DNA of 34,763 nucleotides, from positions 1-34,763 of the forward strand of contig JAFGTR010000131.1 in assembly GCA_016934055.1 (NCBI GenBank), given 5' to 3'. The position numbers and the translations under genes are program-made. The number at the start of each line of letters is the position of its first letter. Position 1 is the stretch's first letter. The stretch comes from Bacteroidales bacterium (GTDB lineage Bacteria > Bacteroidota > Bacteroidia > Bacteroidales > UBA10428). The notes beneath the pieces were generated by a model, which saw nothing but the letters and a program-made list of their open reading frames with translations, searched no databases and was not told the DNA's origin. This document shows positions 1-6,718 of this stretch, in pieces.

Positions 1-764
1 GGCATCAGAAAGGATGAGATATTCTCAATATCCACCGGCATTTTGTATGATGCAGCGATTTTTTTATTAAGTGCCTTTAGGTTAGTTCCGGGTTGCAGCA
101 ACACGTAAGTGTTGTATTCTGTTGACTGGTATTCATTGTACTTCCAGAATCCGAAGCGCTTCGAAAATGACAGGGGTATTATGAAATCAGCCTGTATATG
201 GGTATTTGACGGGAAATCGCGAAATACTCCGGTAACCGGAAAATCCCATTTATGACCGTAACAATTAATGGTTATGCTATTGCCAACAGGGCTTTCTTTA
301 CCAAAATAGCGCTGTGCCGCCTGTTGGGATAATATTACGGTTTGCGGATCAAACGATATAGTTCCCTCTTCGAGAGGTATTGTAAAAATGCTGAACGTCA
401 TTGAATCGGCAAAAACAATATCGTCTTCATTAAACAGGTTCTCACCGGCCCGGACCGTTGTGCTCATGTTTCTGGAAATGGTATAGGCTTCTATTTCGGG
501 GAACATTTTCATTAACGCTTCACCTTCGGGTCCGAAGGAGGCCGGTATTTGTTGTACCTGGCCAAAACTGCCGTTAATGTAAATCCTGCATATCCGGTCG
601 GCATTTTCATGACAATTCTCAAAAGAAAGCTCATGCCGGGCATAGATGATGGCAATTACGGCAGACGCCAGACCAAGTGTCAGCCCTAAAATATTAATGG
701 CCGAAACGGCCCGGAACTTAATCAGGTTCCGCCAGGCGGTGATGAGGTAGTTGAAGAGCATCAT
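1..764 (-). CDS. FtsX/MacB-type ABC transporter permease, N-terminal part (runs off window)
   Basis: Open on the minus strand from tandem ATGs (764 and 761) to the window edge, so only the first 254 codons are visible. The protein begins MMLFNYLITAWRNLIKF followed by a hydrophobic segment (AINILGLTLGLASAVIAI), the usual first transmembrane helix of MacB/FtsX-like permeases of Bacteroidota. A long periplasmic core follows, with phrases typical of the MacB_PCD domain (PLEEGTISFDPQTVILSQ, AAQRYFGKESPVGNSITI, VTGVFRDFPSNTHIQADF). Such permeases work with a cytoplasmic ATPase in export or mechanotransmission rather than in nutrient uptake; the substrate cannot be read from sequence. It diverges from a sigma54 response regulator and histidine kinase, and a sigma54-type promoter points at it (1051-1067), so it is probably the target of that pair. 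The C-terminal helices and the partner ATPase lie outside the window. Confidence 0.92.
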   Translation of the reverse strand, partial: MMLFNYLITAWRNLIKFRAVSAINILGLTLGLASAVIAIIYARHELSFENCHENADRICRIYINGSFGQVQQIPASFGPEGEALMKMFPEIEAYTISRNMSTTVRAGENLFNEDDIVFADSMTFSIFTIPLEEGTISFDPQTVILSQQAAQRYFGKESPVGNSITINCYGHKWDFPVTGVFRDFPSNTHIQADFIIPLSFSKRFGFWKYNEYQSTEYNTYVLLQPGTNLKALNKKIAASYKMPVDIENISSFLM

Positions 765-794
765 GCTGTTTATTTGGTGATTTTCTGATTTGCT

Positions 795-864
795 GACCTG
801 CCCGACGGCAGGCGGGTTTGATGATTTGATGATTTGGTGACCTGCCCGACGGCAGGCGGGTTTG
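795..864. repeat. Two copies of a 22-bp imperfect palindrome
   Basis: The sequence ACCTGCCCGACGGCAGGCGG plus GT occurs at 796-817 and again at 840-861. Each copy is preceded by TG and followed by TT inside T/G-rich word DNA (TTTGATGATTTG). A third identical core lies at 8777-8798 and a diverged one at 10049-10066. The unit is close to its own reverse complement and would form a GC-rich hairpin in AT-rich surroundings. It lies in the leader between the predicted sigma54 start site and the permease start codon, so it would be transcribed. Confidence 0.75.
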
Positions 865-1017
865 GTGATTTTTTAGCGCTGTTGTGGTTGTTGTGGTTGA
901 TCAAGCAGTCTTCTGGTCTTCTGGTCTTCTGGTCTGATAGTCTTTGATCTTTTGTCTTGGTTCCTGGTTCTTGGATCTGATTCATTCTGTTGTGATGGTT
1001 GTGATGGTTATGAGCTT
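865..1017. repeat. Short-word arrays in the permease leader
   Basis: Low-complexity spacer DNA made of short degenerate words: GTTGTGGTT units near 883-900, three CTTCTGGT units at 908-935 with 8-bp period (reverse complement of the GACCAGAA word seen at 2682-2720 and 30761-30798), and TTGTGATGG units near 990-1010. An open frame crosses this stretch (770-985 minus) but its composition (Q, K, N, T runs) simply mirrors the repeats, so I do not call it a gene. Confidence 0.6.
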
Positions 1018-1050
1018 ACATTCCTGAAATCATAATGTTTTGATTAATAC

Positions 1051-1067
1051 TTGCAAGCGTTATGCCA
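1051..1067 (-). promoter_or_regulatory. Sigma54 (-24/-12) promoter for the ABC permease
   Basis: Read on the minus strand, 1067 to 1051 is TGGCATAACGCTTGCAA. This matches the sigma54 consensus TGGCAC-N5-TTGCA with exact spacing: the invariant GG is at 1066-1065 and the invariant GC at 1054-1053; the only departure is T for C at the sixth base. The predicted start of transcription is near 1041, giving a leader of about 277 nt to the permease ATG at 764. The promoter lies next to a gene for an NtrC-type sigma54 activator and downstream of a large dyad (1131-1169), which strongly supports the call. Confidence 0.72.
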
Positions 1068-1130
1068 ATATATATAATATGATGAAAAACAATGTTATAT
1101 GATGAAACGATGAATATTTTTTATTATTAG

Positions 1131-1169
1131 TGTTCCAAAATGATACAGGTCTTGTATGAGTTTGGAACA
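1131..1169. promoter_or_regulatory. 39-bp dyad, candidate enhancer (UAS) for the sigma54 activator
   Basis: An inverted repeat centred on 1150: arms TGTTCCAAA (1131-1139) and TTTGGAACA (1161-1169) enclose a second pair, ATACA (1143-1147) and TGTAT (1153-1157). Of 19 base pairs, 16 are complementary. It sits about 110 bp upstream of the predicted sigma54 start site, the usual distance for NtrC-family enhancer sites, and 94 bp before the activator gene's own ATG, so autoregulation is also possible. The function is inferred from geometry; no binding motif for this regulator is known to me. Confidence 0.6.
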
Positions 1170-1262
1170 ATATGGTTAACTTTCACTGAAAAACAGACTG
1201 ACATATATTGATCCGGATTATGATGTAATACGGATCAGCTCAGCGATAATATAATATTGAAT

Positions 1263-2633
1263 ATGGGGAAGCGCACAGGAAGTCTTTTGATCATTGATGA
1301 TAATGCAAGCGTTTTGAATTCGCTTGAACTGTTCCTGAAGTATCATTTTGAAAGGATTATTGTGCTGAAAACGCCAAATCTTATTGTTTCAACACTTGAA
1401 AAAGAGCCGGTTGACATTATTCTGCTTGACATGAATTTCACTGCTGGCGTTAATACAGGCAATGAAGGCTTGTACTGGCTGGGCAGGATAACGGAAAGAG
1501 ATCCCCAGGCTGTTGTTATTATGATTACAGCCTATGGTGATATTGATCTTGCCGTTAAAGCCATACGTGAAGGGGCTTTTGATTTCATTACAAAACCATG
1601 GGACAATAATAAATTGCTGGCAACATTAAAGGCCGCCCTTCAGCTTAGGCTTTCCAGAAAAGAGGTAACAAAGCTTCAGCTTAAGGAAAAGCAGTTGAGG
1701 GAGGACCTGGGGCGTGGTTATTCGGCTATAATAGGGGATTCTGCCCCGATGAAGCAATTGCTTCTAAAAATCAGTAAAGTGGCAAAAACTGATGCCAGCA
1801 TCCTGCTCATCGGTGAAAACGGTACGGGCAAAGAACTTGTGGCCCGTGAAATTCACAGGTTATCACAAAGACACGACAAAAGCTTTGTAAGTGTAGACGT
1901 CGGGGCACTTTCAGAAACACTGTTTGAAAGCGAATTGTTTGGACATAAAAAAGGTTCATTTACCGACGCGAAAGAAGACCGGATCGGACGGTTTGAGGCA
2001 GCCGATGAGGGCACCTTGTTCATGGATGAGATTGGTAACCTGGAATTGTCACTTCAGTCAAAACTGCTCAGTGCTATTGAACAGCATAGTGTAACGCCTG
2101 TGGGCAGCAACCGGCCGGTTGAGGTCAATATCAGGCTTATTACTGCCACGAATAAGGATCTCCATGAAATGATCAGAAACAGTGATTTCAGGGAGGATCT
2201 TTTTTACAGGATCAATACGGTTCAGGTTGAAATCCCCCCGCTCCGCGAAAGGGGGAACGACGTGGTTCAGCTTGCGGAATATTATCTTTACCATTATGCA
2301 AGGAAATACGAAAGATGTACCCTGAAATTCCATGAAAAAACCCTGGAAAAATTGCGAAATCATGCATGGCCCGGCAACGTGAGGGAACTACGACATGCGG
2401 TTGAGAAAGCTGTGATCCTTGCCGAATCAGATGAGCTGGTGCCGGAAGATTTTAGTTTCAGTCCGGTTGCTGATACCCTGCCCTTAAAGAACCTCAGCCT
2501 TGAAGAAACGGAAAAGACCCTGATCGCCACAGCCCTGAAAAGTCACCGCGGAAATATCAGCGAAGCTGCCCGTGAGCTGGGAATCGGACGGCAGACGCTG
2601 TACAGGAAGATTGAGAAGTATCAAATATTTTGA
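1263..2633 (+). CDS. Sigma54-dependent response regulator (NtrC family)
   Basis: A 456-aa activator with the full NtrC layout. Receiver domain at residues about 8-125: acidic pair DD (12-13), phospho-acceptor D56 in DIILLDMNF, conserved T in MITAYGD and K in ITKPWD. AAA+ sigma54-interaction domain at about 150-385: Walker A GENGTGKE (about 184-191), the sigma54-contact loop as GSFTDA (about 231-236; classic GAFTGA), Walker [10 protein letters not shown], and the R-finger region [11 protein letters not shown]-terminal Fis-type helix-turn-helix, [21 protein letters not shown] chose the ATG at 1263; a TTG two codons earlier keeps the frame open but is less likely. It activates sigma54 promoters on phosphorylation by the kinase encoded downstream. 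The neighbouring permease promoter (1051-1067) is the likely target. The Asp in the loop is common in this phylum and need not mean loss of function. Confidence 0.95.
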   Translation: MGKRTGSLLIIDDNASVLNSLELFLKYHFERIIVLKTPNLIVSTLEKEPVDIILLDMNFTAGVNTGNEGLYWLGRITERDPQAVVIMITAYGDIDLAVKAIREGAFDFITKPWDNNKLLATLKAALQLRLSRKEVTKLQLKEKQLREDLGRGYSAIIGDSAPMKQLLLKISKVAKTDASILLIGENGTGKELVAREIHRLSQRHDKSFVSVDVGALSETLFESELFGHKKGSFTDAKEDRIGRFEAADEGTLFMDEIGNLELSLQSKLLSAIEQHSVTPVGSNRPVEVNIRLITATNKDLHEMIRNSDFREDLFYRINTVQVEIPPLRERGNDVVQLAEYYLYHYARKYERCTLKFHEKTLEKLRNHAWPGNVRELRHAVEKAVILAESDELVPEDFSFSPVADTLPLKNLSLEETEKTLIATALKSHRGNISEAARELGIGRQTLYRKIEKYQIF

Positions 2634-2745
2634 AGAAGGGACGAGAGACAATTAGTGACAAGTGACAAGTGAACGGAAAGCAGACCATCAGACCAGAAGA
2701 CCATCAGACCAGAATGCCATCAGACTAACACACTAACAGACTAAA
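2634..2745 (+). repeat. Short-word arrays between response regulator and kinase
   Basis: Starting right after the regulator's stop codon: GACGAGAGACA, then AGTGACAAGTGACAAGTGAACGG-type words (2654-2675), then AGACCATC/GACCAGAA words with 8-bp period (2682-2720), then ACACTAACAGACTAA. The GACCAGAA word is the reverse complement of the array at 908-935, so the regulator gene is bracketed by inverted copies of the same word. No terminator-like hairpin with a T tract is visible, so kinase and regulator are probably co-transcribed through this DNA. Confidence 0.6.
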
Positions 2746-2772
2746 TTTCCAATCACCAAATCATTAAATAAA

Positions 2773-4128
2773 ATGCTTCATCATCGGTTTACCCTCAATC
2801 TTGTCATCCGGGTGATATTGCTCACGCTCACCTGCCTTGCCTTTGCCTTTTCCGCCCTGAGACCCGGAAATGAATTTATCACGGTTAATATCGGTGTAGT
2901 GCTGATCATCCAGGTTTATACCCTGATGCATTATCTTAACCGCGTAAACCGAGACCTGACCGGTTTTTTTGGTGCTGTTGCCAATGATGATTCCACCATC
3001 ATTTATAAGCGAATTGCACCGGCACGTTCGTTTGAAAAACTTTATACGCTTTTTGATGAAATAAATGCAAAGATACAGAAGCTGAAAATCGAGAACACGC
3101 AGAAGACATTCTATTTTCAGAATCTGGTGGAACACGCCGGTGTCGGATTAATTTCTTATACCGGAAAGGGTAAAATTGATATTTATAATTCTGCAGCAAA
3201 GAATTTGCTAAAGCTTCAATCGCTTAAAAGTCTGTCAGGACTGGAAAAACTGGATCATTCTTTACATGCTCTGATTAAGGAATTAAAACCAGGGGAGCAA
3301 CAGATGACACGGGTGAAGGTGAATGATGAGCTTGTCCCCCTTTCTATAAAAGCCAATGAATTTATCATCCAGGGTGAAACAATAAGGTTGATATCACTGC
3401 AAAACATTAAAAACGAACTCGAAGAAAATGAATTGCTTTCATGGCAAAAGCTCATACGAACTCTCACTCATGAGATCATGAATTCCATTGGACCTATATC
3501 ATCTTCTATAAAAACAATTAAATATCTTTTTGAATCGGAGATACCTGACAAAAAGGAGGAGAAACCGGATTTTACACCTGAGATTCTTGGCGACACCCTG
3601 AAAGGGTTGGATATCATTGATGAAAGGGCACAGGGTTTGCTTGATTTTGTTGATAAATTTCGCAGTCTTACACTGACTCCTTCTCTGCATCTTTCAACCT
3701 TTTCAGTAAAAGAATTGCTCGAGGGCATCAAAAGGCTTTTTGCCTCCGAAATCGAAGCTAAAAATATTCATTTGTCTGCCCGGGTCATTCCCGATTCATT
3801 AAAACTGACGGCTGACAAGCAACTGATTGAACAGGTGGTCATCAATCTTATCACCAATTCCATTCAGGCGCTGGAATTTACAGAAAGAAAAGAAATTAAA
3901 CTGAATGCTTTTAACGATTATCATGGTAAAGCATGGATACAGGTTATTGACAATGGTGAAGGCATCAGTGAAGAAGACGCTGATAAGATATTTGTTCCCT
4001 TCTTTACCACAAAAGAAACTGGATCAGGTATCGGCTTGAACTGGTCACGACAGATCATGAAGCTTCACAAAGGCAAGATAAGCTTCACCTCAGTTCCGGG
4101 GGAAACGGTATTTACGGTGGTTGTCTGA
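2773..4128 (+). CDS. NtrY-like sensor histidine kinase
   Basis: A 451-aa membrane kinase. Two hydrophobic segments near the N-terminus (residues about 9-25 and 36-54, around VIRVILLTLTCLAFAF and VNIGVVLIIQVYTL) are followed by a linker and a PAS-like cytosolic region (about 110-215). The phospho-acceptor helix carries LIRTLTHEIMNSIGPISS with His233. The HATPase region has the N box (QVVINLITNSIQAL), the G1 motif IDNGEGIS and the G2 motif GSGIGLNWS. The periplasmic loop is very short, so the signal may be sensed in or near the membrane or cytoplasm. It should phosphorylate the sigma54 regulator encoded 139 bp upstream on the same strand. The stop codon is the TGA in GTCTGAAC, the first bases of the inverted repeat of the GxxExxY cassette, and the last 39 bp overlap the 3' end of the oppositely oriented GxxExxY gene. 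Confidence 0.93.
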   Translation: MLHHRFTLNLVIRVILLTLTCLAFAFSALRPGNEFITVNIGVVLIIQVYTLMHYLNRVNRDLTGFFGAVANDDSTIIYKRIAPARSFEKLYTLFDEINAKIQKLKIENTQKTFYFQNLVEHAGVGLISYTGKGKIDIYNSAAKNLLKLQSLKSLSGLEKLDHSLHALIKELKPGEQQMTRVKVNDELVPLSIKANEFIIQGETIRLISLQNIKNELEENELLSWQKLIRTLTHEIMNSIGPISSSIKTIKYLFESEIPDKKEEKPDFTPEILGDTLKGLDIIDERAQGLLDFVDKFRSLTLTPSLHLSTFSVKELLEGIKRLFASEIEAKNIHLSARVIPDSLKLTADKQLIEQVVINLITNSIQALEFTERKEIKLNAFNDYHGKAWIQVIDNGEGISEEDADKIFVPFFTTKETGSGIGLNWSRQIMKLHKGKISFTSVPGETVFTVVV

Positions 4129-4602
4129 ACCAGGATTTTTAGGATTAGCAGGATTATAGGATTGGTTGTGTGGACTAGGATTTATAGGATTAGAGGATTT
4201 TAGGATTTCTTTTTTGTAGTCTTTATTATCAGGGTGCTTTAAATTATATACTCTTTTAAATTCCAGGCTTTTCCCTCCAAAGTTTAACAATAACCCGATT
4301 GGTAAATAATAAGCTTCACAATAATTCATTGCCTGGGCCAGGTGGATATCTTCAAGGCGGATTAACGCTTTCAATTCGACCATAATCTGATCTTCAACAA
4401 AGAAATCAACTCTTCTTGTACCAATATCAATACCTTCATAGAAAATAGTCATTTCATGCTCTCTTGAAAATCTCAGCCCCTGCTTTCCCATTTCAATGGC
4501 CAGGGCCCGTTGATATATGACCTCCTGAAATCCATTACCCAAGGTAGAATGTACTTTCATCGCACAACCAATGATCTTATGTGTTAGTTCTTTATATTTC
4601 AT
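4090..4602 (-). CDS. GxxExxY protein (PDDEXK_3 family)
   Basis: A 170-aa protein whose first 120 residues match the GxxExxY family: signature G24-x-x-E27-x-x-Y30 (TLGNGFQEVIYQRAL) and a PD-(D/E)xK-like core with D66, E76 and K78 (RVDFFVEDQIMVELKA). These residues suggest a nuclease-like fold; the biological role of the family is not established. The usual family length is about 120-130 aa. Residues from about 132 onward (phrases NPINPSP, NPANPKNPG) are translated from the left AGGATT arm and the end of the kinase gene, so the frame appears to read through repeat DNA until it meets a stop. The start at 4602 gives the canonical MKYKELTHKIIG opening. It is the only gene of the 4121-4681 cassette and lies convergent to the kinase and co-directional with the nucleotidase. 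Confidence 0.9.
   Translation of the reverse strand: MKYKELTHKIIGCAMKVHSTLGNGFQEVIYQRALAIEMGKQGLRFSREHEMTIFYEGIDIGTRRVDFFVEDQIMVELKALIRLEDIHLAQAMNYCEAYYLPIGLLLNFGGKSLEFKRVYNLKHPDNKDYKKEILKSSNPINPSPHNQSYNPANPKNPGSDNHRKYRFPRN
4121..4207 (+). repeat. Left arm of the cassette: eight AGGATT units
   Basis: Tandem degenerate units AGGATTTTT, AGGATTAGC, AGGATTAT, AGGATTGG, then after a 19-bp step TAGGATTTA, AGGATTAG, AGGATTTT, AGGATTTC. The arm supplies the TGA stop codon of the kinase gene at 4126-4128 and, read on the minus strand, encodes the Pro/Asn-rich tail of the GxxExxY protein. Confidence 0.8.
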
Positions 4603-4620
4603 ATAACATCCAAATCTTAT

Positions 4621-4681
4621 AATCCTAAAATCCTATAAATCCTATAAATCCTACTAATCCTACAAATCCTAGTTCAGACAA
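4621..4681 (-). repeat. Right arm of the cassette: six AATCCT units
   Basis: Inverted partner of the left arm, at 8-9 bp spacing, ending GTTCAGACAA. Its outer end supplies the TAG stop codon (4669-4671) of the 5'-nucleotidase gene on the minus strand. If transcribed as one RNA the two arms could pair into a long interrupted stem. Confidence 0.8.
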
Positions 4682-6498
4682 TCCCTTTGCAACCTCGGGC
4701 TCCCTGTTCTGTAATATTCCGGAATTTCCGGGATACCGTTCCCGTTGCTGTCCTGTTGTTGCTGCAGGTACCATATAAGGGCTTTCCAATCTTTTATTTC
4801 CTGTATGCCATTCATATTAGTGTCAGCATCAATAACAGCCTCGCGAATTGACTGTATGGGCTCTCCTTTCTCATTTTTCAGGGTTACCTTCACCAGTCCC
4901 TTGCTTAATTTCTTAATGATACCTACAAACTCCAGGAGGTAAGTGTTTGCTGTAATACTGTAAAGCTTATTATTTTGTTTTGACCAGTCAACAGGTGTAT
5001 ACCCTTTCTCATCATCACCTGTTTCAATGGACGTAATTTTTTTCAGCAGTCCTCTTTCAGGATCATAGGTAGCCCTCAATCCTCCGAAATAGATGTAGTT
5101 GTCGCGACTGCTCGAAGGCGCCATATAAAGTATCTCCATTATGCCTTTCAGCTCCTTTCCCGTGACATGGATACGGGCCAGCGGATATCCCGGTATGTCG
5201 TCGTTACCGCTCCCAAGCGACACAACCCTGAAGATATCTGCAACAGATTGTTTCCCTGTTGTGCCCGGGTTGATATTATCGCGGATCATGCCTGCAGGAA
5301 ACATGGTAATATCGGTGCCAGCCTTGTTATGACCGTTCACGTATGCATACAAGGCATCAGAGATCAATGGCCCCAGGTTGCTGTTAGCCAGAAGGGTGTC
5401 TTCGTGGCAAACAAGGGGGAACGAAGTCTCGGTGATAACCGATGAATAAGTGAGGCCCAACGGCTGAAGAATTCTATCCGTAACCTGTTGTTCCTGAGCT
5501 GTTATCATCTGGTGAATCTCAGGATCTCCGGGGATGGCATCGTTTACCTTGATGACACGGTAATCCGACCGGATAATCTTTCCCCGGCTGACATCTATTT
5601 CGAGCCGGCCCAGTCCTGTGCCGTATGAACCGGTTTGAACCACCGGAGTGCCATTGACCATAATTGCTTTTTCCAACAGCGTATGGGTATGGCCGCTGAT
5701 GACCACATCGATCTCAGGCACTTTTTGTGCCAGGGTGACATCTTCACCTGACCAGTTGCCGTTTTTGTCTTTACACACACCGCTATGAGAAAGACAGATC
5801 ACAAGATCGACCTTCTCCTTCTCTTTGAGCAGCCTGGCATATTTTTTTGCCGTTTTTACCGGATTGTCAAAAGTCAATGGCCGCGCATATGGTGCATCAT
5901 GAATGGCATTGTATCCCAACAATCCAATAATGCCCAGTTTAAGCCCGTTTTTTTCAATAATCTGATATGGGTTAAGGACCATTTTATCAACCCATACTTT
6001 TAATGAGTCATCAGCTGATGCTTTCTTTGAAAAACAAATATTGGTAGCTACAAGTGAAGGTATCGGTCCTTTTTCAATCGATTTTCCAATGATGGTCGAC
6101 AGTTTATCAGGCCCGTAATCAAATTCATGATTACCCAGCGTGACTATATCATATCCCATTTTTTTCATCAGGGGAAGCTGAAAGCCGGTTGATGCTTCGA
6201 GAATAGGGAAGAAGGTCCCCATAAGGAAGTCCCCGGCATCGAGGACAATGACTGTATCGCCGTGTTTTTGCTTTTCTTCATTGATTAAAGCGGCGATGCG
6301 CGAAAAGCCACCAAGGGTATTGTCATCATTAACCTTAAGAGGAGAATATTCCGATTCAGGTGAAAACCCGTTGAGTCTGCTGTGAAGGTCATTGGTGTGC
6401 AGTATAACAAGCCTGAGCGGTCCTCCCTGTTGTGACGGAGATGAAATACAGAAGGAGAAAATAAGCAGAAATATAACAGATGTTTTCTTGGTTTTCAT
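4669..6498 (-). CDS. Secreted 5'-nucleotidase / 2',3'-cyclic phosphodiesterase family (UshA-like)
   Basis: A 609-aa exported metallophosphoesterase. An N-terminal signal peptide (KTSVIFLLIFSFCISS) lacks a convincing lipobox. Metal-binding motifs of the calcineurin-like domain appear in order: ILHTNDLHSRL, VLDAGDFLMGT, TLGNHEFDYG, LSHSG and ISGHTHT. The C-terminal 5_nucleotid_C substrate domain begins near ANSNLGPLISDAL. Family members dephosphorylate nucleotides or cyclic nucleotides in the periplasm or at the surface. The last 60 residues carry two EF-hand-like calcium loops (DADTNMNGIQE and DSNGNGIPE) resembling a dockerin-like tail, an addition to the basic UshA plan. The stop codon TAG lies in the right inverted repeat of the GxxExxY cassette; the final residues DCLN are encoded by its outermost bases, so the C-terminus may have been altered by insertion. 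Confidence 0.92.
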   Translation of the reverse strand: MKTKKTSVIFLLIFSFCISSPSQQGGPLRLVILHTNDLHSRLNGFSPESEYSPLKVNDDNTLGGFSRIAALINEEKQKHGDTVIVLDAGDFLMGTFFPILEASTGFQLPLMKKMGYDIVTLGNHEFDYGPDKLSTIIGKSIEKGPIPSLVATNICFSKKASADDSLKVWVDKMVLNPYQIIEKNGLKLGIIGLLGYNAIHDAPYARPLTFDNPVKTAKKYARLLKEKEKVDLVICLSHSGVCKDKNGNWSGEDVTLAQKVPEIDVVISGHTHTLLEKAIMVNGTPVVQTGSYGTGLGRLEIDVSRGKIIRSDYRVIKVNDAIPGDPEIHQMITAQEQQVTDRILQPLGLTYSSVITETSFPLVCHEDTLLANSNLGPLISDALYAYVNGHNKAGTDITMFPAGMIRDNINPGTTGKQSVADIFRVVSLGSGNDDIPGYPLARIHVTGKELKGIMEILYMAPSSSRDNYIYFGGLRATYDPERGLLKKITSIETGDDEKGYTPVDWSKQNNKLYSITANTYLLEFVGIIKKLSKGLVKVTLKNEKGEPIQSIREAVIDADTNMNGIQEIKDWKALIWYLQQQQDSNGNGIPEIPEYYRTGSPRLQRDCLN

Positions 6499-6718
6499 AT
6501 CTGAATAAAGAGTTTGGATTAACAGGAATAAAAATAATGCTTTTTTCAGATGAGCGCCATAAAATAATATACCTCATTTTATGATCGATGATGTATTGCG
6601 TATTTTCTTGATGGAATACTGGGATTTCAGTTAATTTTTTTTTATATTTAGAATTAACATTTTGTAAACACCTGTTTTAAACTAACTGAATATAAAACTA
6701 ACTTGAAAATAAACGATT

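Larger units (their letters stand above)
4121..4681. mobile_element. GxxExxY cassette bounded by AGGATT-type inverted repeats
   Basis: A 561-bp unit. The left end (4121-4155) and the reverse complement of the right end (4647-4681) agree at 32 of 35 positions; mismatches fall at positions 11, 19 and 29. Both ends start TTGTCTGAAC, then AGGATT units. The left arm has eight AGGATT copies (starting 4132, 4141, 4150, 4158, 4177, 4186, 4194, 4202) and a second terminus-like restart (GGACTAGGATTT at 4172-4183); the right arm has six AATCCT copies (4621, 4629, 4638, 4647, 4656, 4665), all at 8-9 bp spacing apart from the restart. The only gene inside is GxxExxY. No transposase and no clear target-site duplication are visible. 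Calling it mobile is inference from the terminal inverted repeats and single-gene content. Confidence 0.6.

Noticed and set aside
770..985. 71-codon open frame on the minus strand
   Set aside because: It is translated word DNA (Gln, Lys, Asn, Ser rich) spanning two palindromes; no family resemblance and it overlaps the permease leader.
2640..2745. Possible CRISPR-like repeat array
   Set aside because: Units are only 7-9 bp, degenerate and without spacers; no cas genes nearby. The same holds for the arrays at 30610-30820 and 31964-32020.
4121..4681. Restriction-modification or toxin-antitoxin unit
   Set aside because: No methyltransferase, specificity subunit or antitoxin is present; the cassette has a single gene, so a defence role has no support here.
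4100..4700. Diversity-generating retroelement or IS element
   Set aside because: No reverse transcriptase, no template/variable repeat pair and no transposase in the window.
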